Shown here: piece by piece, positions 8,621-16,688 of the stretch
How the letters are laid out: every line of letters begins with the position of its first letter
Position numbering within the stretch: position 1 is the first letter of the stretch
Assembly: GCA_012523355.1 (NCBI GenBank)
Contig: JAAYIR010000083.1
Span: 1-36,585, forward strand
Direction of reading: 5' to 3'
DNA length: 36,585 nucleotides
From: a candidate division WS1 bacterium
GTDB lineage: Bacteria > Armatimonadota > Zipacnadia > Zipacnadales > Zipacnadaceae
Made by a program: the position numbers and the translations under genes
Notes under the pieces: model-generated
What the model was told of the DNA's origin: nothing
The model's database searches: none
The model's input: only the letters and a program-made list of their open reading frames with translations

Positions 8621-9178
8621 ATGGCATACAAACCCAGGCTTAAAGAGAAATACGAAACTGAGATTCGGCCCCAGATGATGGAGCAGTTCGGCTACAAGAA
8701 TGTCAACGAAGCCCCGCGGCCGGTCAAGGTCTCCGTCACCATGGGGGTGCGCGAGGGCGGCTCCAACTTCGAGACCCTTGAGAGAGCAGTCAAGGAAGTG
8801 GCACAGATCATCGGACAGCGGCCAGCCATCACCCGCGCCAAGCGGTCAGTGGCCAACTTCGCCATTCGTAAGGATATGCCCATCGGTCTACGCGCGACCT
8901 TGCGCCACGATCGCATGTGGGAGTTCCTCGACCGGCTGTTTTCGGTCGCCGTCCCGCGGATCCGCGACTTCCGTGGCCTGGAGCGCAAGTCCATGGACGG
9001 ACGAGGCAACTATAGTCTGGGTATCACGGACCTGCTCATCTTCCCGGAGTTGGGGTATGACGACGTAGAGAAGACGCGAGGTCTGAACATCTGCATCACC
9101 ACCACGGCGAAGGACGACGAGTCCGGGCGCGATCTACTAGTGCGGCTGGGCCTTCCCCTGAAGCCCGCGGAGGGATGA
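8621..9178 (+). CDS. rplE: 50S ribosomal protein L5
   Basis: L5 binds 5S rRNA and contacts P-site tRNA. The 185-residue product carries the N-terminal RLKEKYETEIRPQMMEQFGY, then RPAITRAKRSVANFAIRKDM with PIGLRATLR, the FLDRLFSVAVPRIRDFRGL helix and NYSLGITDLLIFPELGYDDV, the typical order and length. It follows rplX by 73 nt and is followed by a degenerate copy of the palindromic repeat. Confidence 0.97.
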   Translation: MAYKPRLKEKYETEIRPQMMEQFGYKNVNEAPRPVKVSVTMGVREGGSNFETLERAVKEVAQIIGQRPAITRAKRSVANFAIRKDMPIGLRATLRHDRMWEFLDRLFSVAVPRIRDFRGLERKSMDGRGNYSLGITDLLIFPELGYDDVEKTRGLNICITTTAKDDESGRDLLVRLGLPLKPAEG

Positions 9179-9188
9179 AGAGCAGCAC

Positions 9189-9244
9189 GGCAGGACGGGC
9201 GTCTGGCCCGTCCCAGGGATGACAGGCGAGAAGTCTGTCTGGCC
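9189..9244. repeat. REPIN-like palindrome doublet, copy 2 (degenerate)
   Basis: This 56-bp block between rplE and rpsZ has the same two-arm plan and length as the element at 7722-7777. The left arm is GGCAGGACGGGC-GTCT-GGCCCGTCC and the right arm begins GACAGGCGAGAAGTCTGTCT. The outer ends (GGCAGGAC / GTCTGGCC) have drifted from the GGTAGGAC / GTCCTACC consensus. The ribosome-binding site of the next gene follows immediately. Confidence 0.65.
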
Positions 9245-9255
9245 AGGAGGACAAA

Positions 9256-9441
9256 GTGGCTAAGAAATCATGGATTGCCAAGCAGAAGCGGACTCCGAAG
9301 TACTCGACGCGAGCCTATAACCGCTGTCGCATTTGTGGCCGCTCGCACGCGTACATGCGCAGCTTTGGCATGTGTCGCATCTGCTTCCGCGAGAATGCCC
9401 AGGCGGGCAACATTCCGGGGCTGACCAAGTCGAGTTGGTAG
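9256..9441 (+). CDS. rpsZ: 30S ribosomal protein S14, type Z
   Basis: The short 61-residue zinc form of S14 sits in the 30S head. The product [20 protein letters not shown] is followed by a zinc finger with C24-x2-C27 and C40-x2-C43 and the ending [17 protein letters not shown] 9256 is the start, with CAGGAGGA about 6 nt upstream. Position between rplE and rpsH is canonical. Confidence 0.96.
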   Translation: MAKKSWIAKQKRTPKYSTRAYNRCRICGRSHAYMRSFGMCRICFRENAQAGNIPGLTKSSW

Positions 9442-9491
9442 TGGCGGATAACTCGGGTGGCTCATCTTGAGATAGCTGAGGTGTCGAGGGA

Positions 9492-9953
9492 ATGGCACAG
9501 CGCAATAGTAGTAACAAAAAGTCCAAGCTAACGCGAACCAAGCGGCCGCGCCTGGGTACGCCAGCGGTTTCAGATCCCATCGCTGACATGCTTACCCGCA
9601 TCCGTAATGCGGCCATGGCGAAGCATCTGGAGGTGAATGTTCCGGTCTCCAAGATGAAGACTGAGATCGCCTCCATCCTGCTGCGGGAAGGCTATATCCG
9701 CGGTTTCCAGTTGGTGGACCGGGGGCGGCAACTGCGCATTCGCCTCAAGTACGATTCCCGGCGGCAGCCGGCGATCAGCGGTCTCAAGCGTGTAAGCCGT
9801 CCAGGCCGCCGGGTGTATGCGCGCCATGAGGAGCTGCCGCGTGTGCTCGGAGGGCTGGGGGTGGCGATTCTTTCCACCAGCCAGGGCGTTGTGACTGCCA
9901 AAGACGCTACGCACAAGGGCATCGGCGGTGAGTTGGTGGGCTATATCTGGTAG
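9492..9953 (+). CDS. rpsH: 30S ribosomal protein S8 with basic N-terminal extension
   Basis: S8 organises the central domain of 16S rRNA and is the classic translational repressor of the spc operon. The body is canonical from SDPIADMLTRIRNA onward to GLGVAILSTSQGVVTAKDAT and the C-terminal GGELVGYIW. Before it lies an extension of about 26 Lys/Arg/Ser-rich residues (MAQRNSSNKKSKLTRTKRPR...), giving 153 instead of about 130 residues. No ATG, GTG or TTG lies in frame near the usual start, and ATG 9492 has GAGGTG 8 nt upstream, so the extension looks translated. The TAG stop lies in a sequence resembling the dispersed palindrome. Confidence 0.95.
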   Translation: MAQRNSSNKKSKLTRTKRPRLGTPAVSDPIADMLTRIRNAAMAKHLEVNVPVSKMKTEIASILLREGYIRGFQLVDRGRQLRIRLKYDSRRQPAISGLKRVSRPGRRVYARHEELPRVLGGLGVAILSTSQGVVTAKDATHKGIGGELVGYIW

Positions 9954-9973
9954 GCTGGGCGTCTGGCGACCCG
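9949..9973. repeat. Half-copy of the dispersed palindrome after rpsH
   Basis: Bases 9949-9967 read GGTAGGCTGGGCGTCTGGC, matching 17 of 19 positions of a composite left arm built from copy 1's GGTAGGAC outer end and copy 2's GGGCGTCTGGC. The right arm is not recognisable. The TAG inside GGTAGG (9951-9953) is the rpsH stop codon. I call this an eroded half-element by similarity only. Confidence 0.45.
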
Positions 9974-10044
9974 AGGCGGACTGCGGGCGTCGTCGGTTAC
10001 TGGCAAGGGGCCTGGGCCCGTCCTGCGGACACAAGGAGAAGATT

Positions 10045-10593
10045 ATGTCGCGCATAGGTAAGAAACCCATTCCGCTGCCCGACAAGGTCAAGGTCAGTGT
10101 GGCGGCTGGCAATGAAATAACGGTGACGGGGCCGCGGGGCGAGTTGACGGCGCAGTTCCCCCGGGAGATCGGGGTTGAGGTACAGGAGCAGGAGATCTGC
10201 GTGACCCGGCCGACGGACAGCGGTCGGCACCGGGCGCTGCATGGGTTGGTCCGTTCGCTAGTGGCTAACATGATCACCGGCGTAAGCGAAGGTTTTCAGA
10301 AGCGTCTGGAGATCCAGGGCGTGGGATATCGAGCTGAGATGGATGGCAAGCGTCTGCGCCTGCGCCTGGGATTTTCTCATGAGGTGTTGATCGAGCCGTC
10401 GGAAGATCTGGAGCTGGCGACCGAGAGTCCCACCCTGATCGTGGTCAGCGGCAATGATAAGTGCGCGGTCGGGCAGATGGCGGCAAACATCCGGAAGCTC
10501 AGACCGGTGGAGCCGTACAAGGGTAAGGGCATCCGCTACGTGGGCGAAAAGGTGCGGCGCAAGGCCGGCAAGCAGGCCAAGATAGGCGCCTAA
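10045..10593 (+). CDS. rplF: 50S ribosomal protein L6
   Basis: L6 lies near the GTPase-associated centre at the base of the L7/L12 stalk. From ATG 10045 the 182-residue product begins MSRIGKKPIPLPDKVKV and has two alpha/beta repeats, with ITVTGPRGELTAQFP, GFQKRLEIQGVGYRAEMDGK and the C-terminal signature RPVEPYKGKGIRYVGE followed by RRKAGK. The frame is open from 9928 inside rpsH, but AAGGAGAA 6 nt before ATG 10045 and the canonical N-terminus decide the start. Confidence 0.97.
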   Translation: MSRIGKKPIPLPDKVKVSVAAGNEITVTGPRGELTAQFPREIGVEVQEQEICVTRPTDSGRHRALHGLVRSLVANMITGVSEGFQKRLEIQGVGYRAEMDGKRLRLRLGFSHEVLIEPSEDLELATESPTLIVVSGNDKCAVGQMAANIRKLRPVEPYKGKGIRYVGEKVRRKAGKQAKIGA

Positions 10594-10683
10594 GGTACCT
10601 GCCGGGCAAATGTTCAGCCTGCCATCAGTGGGGCCGGTGTCTGGCTCCTTCGCACTGCGGGCAGATCAGCGAGGTGTTACAGA

Positions 10684-11052
10684 GTGGCTGTTGAGAAAGA
10701 CCGAAAAGTGGCGCGGGTACGACGTCATCTCCGAGTACGGCGCAAAGTGATGGGCACCGCCGAACGCCCGCGGCTGTGCGTATACAAGAGTCTGCACCAC
10801 ATTTATGCCCAGTTGGTGGATGATACGGCCGGACAAACTCTGGCAGCCGCCTCCTCCCTGGAGAAGGCCTTGGCGCAGGGGCTCAAGAGCACGAAGAGCA
10901 CGGAGGCCGCAGCTGTGGTGGGCAAGACCTTGGCCGAGCGGGCGGTGCAGACCGGGATCACACAGGTGGTCTTTGACCGTGGCGGTTGGCCGTACCACGG
11001 AAAGATCAAGTCGCTGGCGGAGGCAGCCCGGGAGGCGGGGCTGAAATTCTAG
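10684..11052 (+). CDS. rplR: 50S ribosomal protein L18
   Basis: L18 binds 5S rRNA with L5. The 122-residue product shows [20 protein letters not shown], followed by [14 protein letters not shown], a central helix [20 protein letters not shown], and the signature [20 protein letters not shown] with [11 protein letters not shown] 10684 has GAGGTG 7 nt upstream. The TAG stop (11050-11052) is part of a TAGGAC sequence that begins a half-copy of the dispersed repeat. The gene expected next, rpsE, is absent. Confidence 0.96.
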   Translation: MAVEKDRKVARVRRHLRVRRKVMGTAERPRLCVYKSLHHIYAQLVDDTAGQTLAAASSLEKALAQGLKSTKSTEAAAVVGKTLAERAVQTGITQVVFDRGGWPYHGKIKSLAEAAREAGLKF

Positions 11053-11079
11053 GACGTCGGACAGGCGTCTTGCCTGTCC
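11050..11079. repeat. Half-copy of the dispersed palindrome at the empty rpsE site
   Basis: After TAGGAC (which contains the rplR stop) comes a perfect 8-bp stem GGACAGGC-GTCTT-GCCTGTCC (11059-11079), the same sequence as the GACAGGC arm of the full elements. It is the main recognisable structure in the 103 bp between L18 and L30, where rpsE normally lies. Confidence 0.6.
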
Positions 11080-11155
11080 CCGGTGGATTGCGTTCTGTGC
11101 TCGTCTGGGCACTGGCCTGGGCCTGAACGCTCTTGCCGCAGATGGAGACAATCTT

Positions 11156-11344
11156 ATGGCCAAGTCCGAATTGAAGGTGCGCCAGGTGCGCAGCCATATC
11201 ACCAGCAAACAGGAGCATGTCGCGACACTCCGAGCCCTGGGCCTGGGGAAGATCAATAGCTGCACTCGTGTGCCGGACAACGAGGCAGTCCGGGGCATGC
11301 TGTCTGCGGTGCGCCATCTCGTAGAAGTCACACCCGTCGAGTGA
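11156..11344 (+). CDS. rpmD: 50S ribosomal protein L30
   Basis: L30 is a small large-subunit protein present in most but not all bacteria. The 62-residue product reads ELKVRQVRSHITSKQEHVAT, then LRALGLGKINSCTRVPDNEA and VRGMLSAVRHLVEV, the standard ferredoxin-like L30 fold and length. ATG 11156 has GGAGA about 7 nt upstream. It directly follows rplR because rpsE is missing, and precedes rplO after 138 bp without another gene. Confidence 0.95.
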   Translation: MAKSELKVRQVRSHITSKQEHVATLRALGLGKINSCTRVPDNEAVRGMLSAVRHLVEVTPVE

Positions 11345-11482
11345 GCATGTCTCTCTGGCAGGGGTGGCACTTCAGAAACGAAACGGAGCCATTGCCATCC
11401 ATTTACCGGAGTTGACTTAGAGACGCAGGCGCCAATTCTGTCGTGAACGACGGGAGAGCCGCCTCTGCAGAGGAAGACGAAG

Positions 11483-11944
11483 ATGAAACTGAGTGACCTG
11501 CAACCCAATAAAGCACGCGCCAAGTCCCGCAAGCGGGTAGGTCGGGGCCATGCCGCTGGTCAGGGCAAGACCGCCGGACGAGGCCAGAAGGGCCAAAAGG
11601 CCCGTGGCCAGATCAGGCCCGGCTTCGAAGGAGGTCAGACGCCGATGTACCGACGCCTGCCTCAGTTGCGCGGAGTCAGCCAGCGCGCCCATAACATCGG
11701 CCTCTTCCGCCACGAATTCTCGGTGGTCAATCTGCGCGATCTTAACCGCTTTGAGGCGGGCACCGTAGTGGATGTGGAGGCTCTCAAGGCGTGTCGGCTG
11801 GTGAAGCAGGTCAAGGACGGAGTGAAGGTTCTGGGTCAGGGGACGCTAGACCGGGCTCTGACCGTGAAGGCTCATGCCTTCAGCGTAGCGGCGCGGGCCG
11901 CGATTGAGAAGGCTGGGGGCACCGCCGAGGTGATCGAGCCATGA
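11483..11944 (+). CDS. rplO: 50S ribosomal protein L15
   Basis: L15 is a late-assembly large-subunit protein. The 153-residue product has the extended N-terminal arm MKLSDLQPNKARAKSRKRVG followed by GRGHAAGQGKTAGRGQKGQK, then GFEGGQTPMYRRLPQLRG and the globular domain with AHAFSVAARAAIEKAGGTAE. Length is typical. It overlaps secY by 4 nt (ATGA), implying coupled translation. Confidence 0.96.
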   Translation: MKLSDLQPNKARAKSRKRVGRGHAAGQGKTAGRGQKGQKARGQIRPGFEGGQTPMYRRLPQLRGVSQRAHNIGLFRHEFSVVNLRDLNRFEAGTVVDVEALKACRLVKQVKDGVKVLGQGTLDRALTVKAHAFSVAARAAIEKAGGTAEVIEP

Positions 11945-13296
11945 AAGAGCGCCTGGCTGCGCTAGGGCAGGCTCTGCGGCTGCCGGATGTGCGCAGGCGC
12001 ATCCTTTACGTCATGATGATGTTCGCTGTGTACGTGGGGTGCGCACACGTACCGCTGCCGGGCATTGATCACGAGGCGCTGGGCCGCATGATGCAGGGCG
12101 GCGGCAGCGGCCCTCTGGGCGGACTCGGAGACCTGCTGAATGCCTTCAGCGGTGGATCGCTCAAACGATTCTCAGTGTTGGCGCTGGGAATTATGCCCCA
12201 CATCAACGCGTCCATTATCTTCCAGCTTCTGGTGATGGCGATTCCTTCCCTCGAGGCCTTGCAGAAGGAGGGAGAGTGGGGCCAGCGTAAGATCCAGAAA
12301 TGGACCAAGTATCTGGCGATGGCCTTGGCGGTCTTGCAGGCCGCGGGGTTCATTACTCTGTTCCGGCAGAGCGGCTTCTTCACCGCCAACTTGCCAGTCA
12401 CGATCTTTGACATCCTGATGATGACCGCGGGGACAGCTTTCCTCATGTTCATCGGCGACAAGATCACCGAGAATGGTATCGGCCAAGGTATCTCGCTGAT
12501 CATCTTCGCCGGCATCATGACCTCCATGCCGCAACAGATAGCCCAGACCATTACGCTGTGGAAGAGCGGCTCGATCGGCGTCCCCAATCTGGTTTTCTTT
12601 GCGCTGATCTTCCTAGGGACGATCTACGTGATCGTGCTCTTCCAGCAGGCGCAGCGGAAGATCCCGGTCCAGTACGCCAAGCGCGTGCGGGGTACCCGCG
12701 TTTACGGGGGACAGACCAGCTACCTGCCGTTGCGGGTCAACCAGGCCGGGGTTATCCCGATCATCTTCGCCATTGCGGTGGCCATGTTCCCAGGCACCAT
12801 CGCCCAGGCCTTCCAGTTGCAGGGGGTCAAGGACTTCCTGACGAATGTTCTGCACCTTTCGGCGGATTCGGTCGGCGCAGCGGTGAGCGCTCTGCAGAAC
12901 TGGACGCAGCCCAGTGCGCAGAACTATTGGGCGTTGGCGTTCTACTTCATACTGGTCATCATCTTTACGTACTTCTATACGGCTGTGACCTTCAATCCGG
13001 AACAGATCGCGGAGAACCTTCAGAAGAGTGGAGGAACGATTCCGGGGGTACGCCCGGGAGCCAAGACCCGGGATTACCTGGACCGGATTCTGTACCGTAT
13101 CACCCTGGCTGGCGCCATCTTCCTGGGTGTCATAGCCGTCATGCAATACGAGGTAGGCAGCATCACGGGTGTGACTACTTTTGACCTGGTGGGCGGCACT
13201 TCCTTGCTGATCGTGGTCGGCGTGGCGTTGGATACCATGCAGCAGATCGAGGCGCAGCTCATGATGCGGCATTATCGCGGGTTCTTGTCGAGTTAG
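11941..13296 (+). CDS. secY: Protein translocase subunit SecY
   Basis: SecY is the channel of the Sec translocon in the inner membrane. The 451-residue product has ten hydrophobic segments, an N-terminal cytosolic helix, the plug region GGGSGPLGGLGDLLNAFSGG, GIMPHINASIIFQLL, the cytosolic loop RVRGTRVYGGQTSYLPLRVN with NQAGVIPIIFA, and the C5 loop around GGTIPGVRPGAKTRDYLDRI. Length is within the usual 420-450 range. It starts in an ATGA overlap with rplO and is followed by adk after 10 nt. Confidence 0.98.
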   Translation: MKERLAALGQALRLPDVRRRILYVMMMFAVYVGCAHVPLPGIDHEALGRMMQGGGSGPLGGLGDLLNAFSGGSLKRFSVLALGIMPHINASIIFQLLVMAIPSLEALQKEGEWGQRKIQKWTKYLAMALAVLQAAGFITLFRQSGFFTANLPVTIFDILMMTAGTAFLMFIGDKITENGIGQGISLIIFAGIMTSMPQQIAQTITLWKSGSIGVPNLVFFALIFLGTIYVIVLFQQAQRKIPVQYAKRVRGTRVYGGQTSYLPLRVNQAGVIPIIFAIAVAMFPGTIAQAFQLQGVKDFLTNVLHLSADSVGAAVSALQNWTQPSAQNYWALAFYFILVIIFTYFYTAVTFNPEQIAENLQKSGGTIPGVRPGAKTRDYLDRILYRITLAGAIFLGVIAVMQYEVGSITGVTTFDLVGGTSLLIVVGVALDTMQQIEAQLMMRHYRGFLSS

Positions 13297-13306
13297 CGAG
13301 CGAGTC

Positions 13307-13981
13307 ATGGATAAGTACAACCTGATATTGTTGGGACCGCCGGGCGCGGGGAAGGGTACACATGCTGCTTCCCTGGTGCGGGAGTTGGGCGTCACGCACC
13401 TGTCCACGGGAGATATGCTACGCGCGGCCGTGGCCGAGGATACTGAGCTGGGGCAAGAGGCTCGCGGGTACATGGAGGCCGGCGAGCTAGTGCCGGATGA
13501 GCTAGTGATTGGCATCGTGCGCGAACGTCTCCTGCGTGACAAACTGAGCTCTGTTCTGTTTGATGGCTTCCCGCGGACCGTGGCGCAGGCAGAGGCGCTG
13601 GAGCAGGTTGCCGCCGAGGCGGGGCTGCCCGAGGCGCGAGTCATCTATCTGGACGTGAGCGACCAAGAGGTTGTGGCGCGACTCAGCGGGCGGTTCCAGT
13701 GCCGGTCCAGCTCCTGCAACCGGATCTACAATGTACGCAATGACAACCTGCGCCCGGGCGAGCAGTGCCCAGCATGCGGCTCCGAGACCTATCAGCGGGA
13801 GGACGATCAGCCGGAGGCCATTCGGCGGCGGCTGGCCGTCTACCGTGAGCAGACCGCGCCGCTCATTGACTACTACCGCCGCCGGGAACAGCTAACGGAG
13901 ATCAAGGCTGAGGGCGACAGGGTGGAGGCGATTACTGCGCGCGTTTTGGCTGCCGCCCGGGAGGGCGCGGCGCAGGGCTGA
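13307..13981 (+). CDS. adk: Adenylate kinase, zinc-type LID
   Basis: This enzyme catalyses ATP + AMP to 2 ADP in the cytosol. The 224-residue product has the P-loop GPPGAGKGT (10-18), the AMP-binding LSTGDMLRAAV and the signature FDGFPRTVAQAEAL. The LID carries four cysteines, C132, C137, C154 and C157. The usual zinc LID is C-x2-C-x16-C-x2-C; here the first pair is C-x4-C, so the knuckle is widened by two residues. The stop overlaps the map start (TGATG), a common coupled arrangement. Confidence 0.96.
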   Translation: MDKYNLILLGPPGAGKGTHAASLVRELGVTHLSTGDMLRAAVAEDTELGQEARGYMEAGELVPDELVIGIVRERLLRDKLSSVLFDGFPRTVAQAEALEQVAAEAGLPEARVIYLDVSDQEVVARLSGRFQCRSSSCNRIYNVRNDNLRPGEQCPACGSETYQREDDQPEAIRRRLAVYREQTAPLIDYYRRREQLTEIKAEGDRVEAITARVLAAAREGAAQG

Positions 13982-14757
13982 TGGCTCGTCAGCGGACCAG
14001 AGTGTCGCGCAAGAGTGAGTTTGAGCTCCGGGCCATGCGCAAGTCGGGACGCATCCTGGCCGAGCTGCTGGCGGAGATCAGCGCTGCGGCCCAGGCCGGA
14101 GTCACGACGCGGGAACTTGACAACTTGACGCGCCAACGCCTGCGCGAGAAAGGGGCCGAGGCCTCCTTTCTGGGTTACCGGGATTACCCCGCGGCCATCT
14201 GTGTCGAGGTGGAAGATGTGGTGGTGCATGGCATCCCGGACGGACAGCGGCTGGAGGACGGGCAGATTGTAGGGGTGGACATGGGAGTGTTCTGCGAGGG
14301 CATGCACACCGACTCGGCGGTGAGTTTCGCCGTGGGGGAGCTGGACGCTGAGCGTCGGCGGCTGCTGGAAGTGACACAGGCGGCCCTGGAAGCGGGCATT
14401 GCCCAGATGCAGGTGGGCTCTCGCTTGCGCGAGGTTTGCGCCGCAGTGCAGTCAGTAGCAGAAGCTGCCGGGTTCTCTGTGGTGCGCGATCTGGTGGGGC
14501 ATGGCATTGGGCGGCAGATACACGAGCCGCCGCAGGTGCCGAATTTTGTAGCTGAGGGCCAGTTTGCCGAGTATGATCTGATCTTACGTCCCGGCATGAC
14601 CCTGGCCATCGAGCCGATGATCAACGCGGGAACGCCCGCGGTGCGTTTGGGGGCAGACGGCTGGACCGTGCGCACTGCGGATGGCAGGCCCTCTGCTCAC
14701 TTTGAGCATACCGTGGCCGTGACCCGGGAGGGGCCGGAGATCCTGACCGCGATCTGA
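13981..14757 (+). CDS. map: Type I methionine aminopeptidase
   Basis: It removes the initiator Met from nascent proteins. The 258-residue product has all five metal ligands in order: D100 (VGVDMG), D111 (MHTDSAV), H174 ([12 protein letters not shown]), E211 (LAIEPM) and E242 (FEHTVAV). [20 protein letters not shown] is the typical substrate-side loop. The N-terminus has a short basic extension ([16 protein letters not shown]) compared with the E. coli enzyme. It overlaps adk by one base and sits next to infA as in many Gram-positive-type operons. Confidence 0.97.
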   Translation: MARQRTRVSRKSEFELRAMRKSGRILAELLAEISAAAQAGVTTRELDNLTRQRLREKGAEASFLGYRDYPAAICVEVEDVVVHGIPDGQRLEDGQIVGVDMGVFCEGMHTDSAVSFAVGELDAERRRLLEVTQAALEAGIAQMQVGSRLREVCAAVQSVAEAAGFSVVRDLVGHGIGRQIHEPPQVPNFVAEGQFAEYDLILRPGMTLAIEPMINAGTPAVRLGADGWTVRTADGRPSAHFEHTVAVTREGPEILTAI

Positions 14758-14768
14758 GGGATAAGCGA

Positions 14769-15002
14769 ATGGCGAGAGAGATAGGCAAAAAATCTGACAA
14801 GCCAAGAGTTATTGGAGTGGTCAAGGAGAAGCTGCCCAACGCTGGCTTTGTGATTGAGCTGGAGAACGGGCACGAAGTTCTGGCCACCGTCTCCGGAAAG
14901 ATGCGTAAGCATTTCATACGCATCATGGCCGGCGATAAGGTTGAATTGGAGCTTTCTCCCTACGACATCAGCCGGGGTCGGATTGTCTGGCTGCATCGCT
15001 AG
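14769..15002 (+). CDS. infA: Translation initiation factor IF-1
   Basis: IF-1 occupies the 30S A site during initiation. The 77-residue OB-fold product contains [20 protein letters not shown], then [20 protein letters not shown] and [20 protein letters not shown], ending in LHR, a full-length match with a few extra N-terminal residues. GAGGG lies 8 nt before ATG 14769. The conserved neighbourhood map-infA-rpmJ-rpsM confirms it. Confidence 0.97.
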   Translation: MAREIGKKSDKPRVIGVVKEKLPNAGFVIELENGHEVLATVSGKMRKHFIRIMAGDKVELELSPYDISRGRIVWLHR

Positions 15003-15022
15003 ACAGACAGGAAGGGTGTATC

Positions 15023-15136
15023 ATGAAGGTTCAGGCTTCAGTCAAGAAGCGCTGCGACAAGTGCAAGGTCGTGAAGCGTCGAGGAGTAGTGCGCATCGTC
15101 TGCGAGAACCCGCGCCACAAACAGCGGCAGGGTTAA
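15023..15136 (+). CDS. rpmJ: 50S ribosomal protein L36
   Basis: This is the smallest ribosomal protein, 37 residues, and was found by reading the gap between infA and rpsM. The sequence begins [20 protein letters not shown] and carries the zinc ligands C11, C14, C27 and H32, ending [16 protein letters not shown] lies a few bases upstream of ATG 15023. Position and length are canonical for the zinc-containing form. Confidence 0.96.
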   Translation: MKVQASVKKRCDKCKVVKRRGVVRIVCENPRHKQRQG

Positions 15137-15169
15137 AGTCGTTACTGGCTGCCCAAGGAGGAGATCGGC

Positions 15170-15550
15170 GTGCCGAGAATTGCAGGGGTGGACTTGCCCC
15201 GAGATAAGAGAATAGAGACCGCCCTCACCTACGTCTATGGCATAGGTCGCAGCCGGGCGCAGGAGATTCTGCGCAAGACGCGCATCAGCCCGGATACCCG
15301 GATGCGGGACATCACCGAGGAGGAAGCTGCGCGGCTGCGCGAGGTAATCGAGCAGGACTATACCATTGAGGGTGACCTGCGCCGCGAGGTGCAAAGCAAC
15401 ATCCAGCGGCTGATGGAGATCGGTGCGTATCGCGGTCTGCGCCATCGTCGCGGGTTGCCGGTACGGGGTCAGAGGACGCGAACCAATGCTCGCACCCGTA
15501 AGGGACGCAAGAAGACAGTGGCCGGCCGGAAGCGCGCGACCGCGAAGTAA
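15170..15550 (+). CDS. rpsM: 30S ribosomal protein S13
   Basis: S13 bridges the 30S head to the large subunit and contacts P-site tRNA. The 126-residue product starts [20 protein letters not shown], has the helix-two-turns-helix [12 protein letters not shown], and ends with [20 protein letters not shown] plus a basic tail. GTG 15170 is preceded by AAGGAGGAG at 7 nt. It opens the alpha-operon part of the cluster (S13-S11-S4-rpoA-L17). Confidence 0.97.
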   Translation: MPRIAGVDLPRDKRIETALTYVYGIGRSRAQEILRKTRISPDTRMRDITEEEAARLREVIEQDYTIEGDLRREVQSNIQRLMEIGAYRGLRHRRGLPVRGQRTRTNARTRKGRKKTVAGRKRATAK

Positions 15551-15622
15551 GCAGCATGACGGGCCCCATCTGGTCCGTCGGCGGGAGAAGAAGGTGCTCT
15601 CGCCAGATACCGGAGGAAGAGC

Positions 15623-16021
15623 ATGAGAAGACCAGCGAGACAAGCTGTTACGCGTCGGGGTAAGGCCAGGCGCCAGGTGCCGTCAGGCAAGGCCTTCATA
15701 AAGTCCAGTTTCAACAATACCATCGTGACCATTACTGACCCCAGCGGCAATACGCTGTGCTGGGCCAGTGGGGGCACGAATGATTTCTCGGGCAGCCGCA
15801 AGGGCACGCCTTTTGCGGCGCAGCTCGCGGCGCAGTCGGCCGCGCGCCGAGCGCAGGAATACGGCATGCAGCGCGTGGATGTCTTCGTCAAGGGATCCGG
15901 CAGTGGTCGGGAGACCGCGGTGCGTGCGCTGCAGGCCGCCGGGCTGGAGGTGCGGCACGTGAAGGATGTCTCGCCGCAGCCCCATAACGGGTGCCGCCCG
16001 AAGAAGAGACCGCGAGTATAG
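15623..16021 (+). CDS. rpsK: 30S ribosomal protein S11
   Basis: S11 lies on the 30S platform near the E-site mRNA. The 132-residue product contains [40 protein letters not shown] and the C-terminal signature [20 protein letters not shown] followed by [11 protein letters not shown]. The loop [15 protein letters not shown] replaces the common WSSAGxxGFKGSRK form, a mild sequence variation. Position between rpsM and rpsD is canonical. Confidence 0.97.
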   Translation: MRRPARQAVTRRGKARRQVPSGKAFIKSSFNNTIVTITDPSGNTLCWASGGTNDFSGSRKGTPFAAQLAAQSAARRAQEYGMQRVDVFVKGSGSGRETAVRALQAAGLEVRHVKDVSPQPHNGCRPKKRPRV

Positions 16022-16061
16022 CGATGATGGTGGGTAGCATTTCTGGAGGTGACCAGTAGTA

Positions 16062-16688
16062 ATGGCGCGTTATAATGGCCCCGTGTGTCGGCTTTGTCGG
16101 CGGGCTGGGCAAAAGCTATTCCTTAAGGGTGCCCGTTGCGAGGGGCCCAAGTGCGCCATCGAAACGCACCACTCGCCGCCGGGCATGCGCGGGAGCAACT
16201 TTCCGCAGCGCCGGCCGAGTGACTATGCCATGCAGCTGCGTGAGAAGCAGCAACTGCGCAACTACTACGGGATGCTGGAGAAGCCATTCCAGCGCTATGT
16301 GCGACGCGCAGAGCGTATGAGCGGCGTGGCCGGGGAGATGCTGTTGCAGCTTCTGGAGCGCCGCCTGGACAACGTTCTGTACCGGTCCGGTCTTGCCACT
16401 GGGCGTCAGCAAGCCCGCCAATGGATCACCCACGGTCATCTGACCGTGAATGGTCGAACGGTGGACATCCCGTCCTACCAGGTGCGTATCGGAGATGTCA
16501 TCCAGGTGCGTGAGAGCCTGCGTAAGACCCCGGACCTGGAGGCGGCGCTGGCCGCGGGCATCAGTCCGCCCGGGTGGCTGACCGTGGCGCCAGAGGAGTT
16601 TGCCATAACGGTCAACGCTCTTCCGGCGCGCGAGGAGATTCAAGTCCCGGTGGATGAGCAGATAGTCATGGAGTTCTATTCCCGCTAG
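16062..16688 (+). CDS. rpsD: 30S ribosomal protein S4, zinc-finger form
   Basis: S4 nucleates 30S assembly and forms part of the mRNA entry helicase. The 208-residue product has an N-terminal zinc-binding set C9, C12, C26 and C31, then QLREKQQLRNYYGMLEKPFQ, RRLDNVLYRSGLATGRQQAR and the S4 RNA-binding domain around QWITHGHLTVNGRTVDIPSY. GGAGGTGA lies 9 nt before ATG 16062. In other bacteria S4 represses alpha-operon translation; a comparable site here is not proven. Confidence 0.97.
   Translation: MARYNGPVCRLCRRAGQKLFLKGARCEGPKCAIETHHSPPGMRGSNFPQRRPSDYAMQLREKQQLRNYYGMLEKPFQRYVRRAERMSGVAGEMLLQLLERRLDNVLYRSGLATGRQQARQWITHGHLTVNGRTVDIPSYQVRIGDVIQVRESLRKTPDLEAALAAGISPPGWLTVAPEEFAITVNALPAREEIQVPVDEQIVMEFYSR

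Noticed and set aside
11412-11439. TTGACT followed 16 bp later by AATTCT as a promoter for rplO
   Set aside because: The -10 matches only half the consensus and the position is inside a continuous operon; not strong enough to call.
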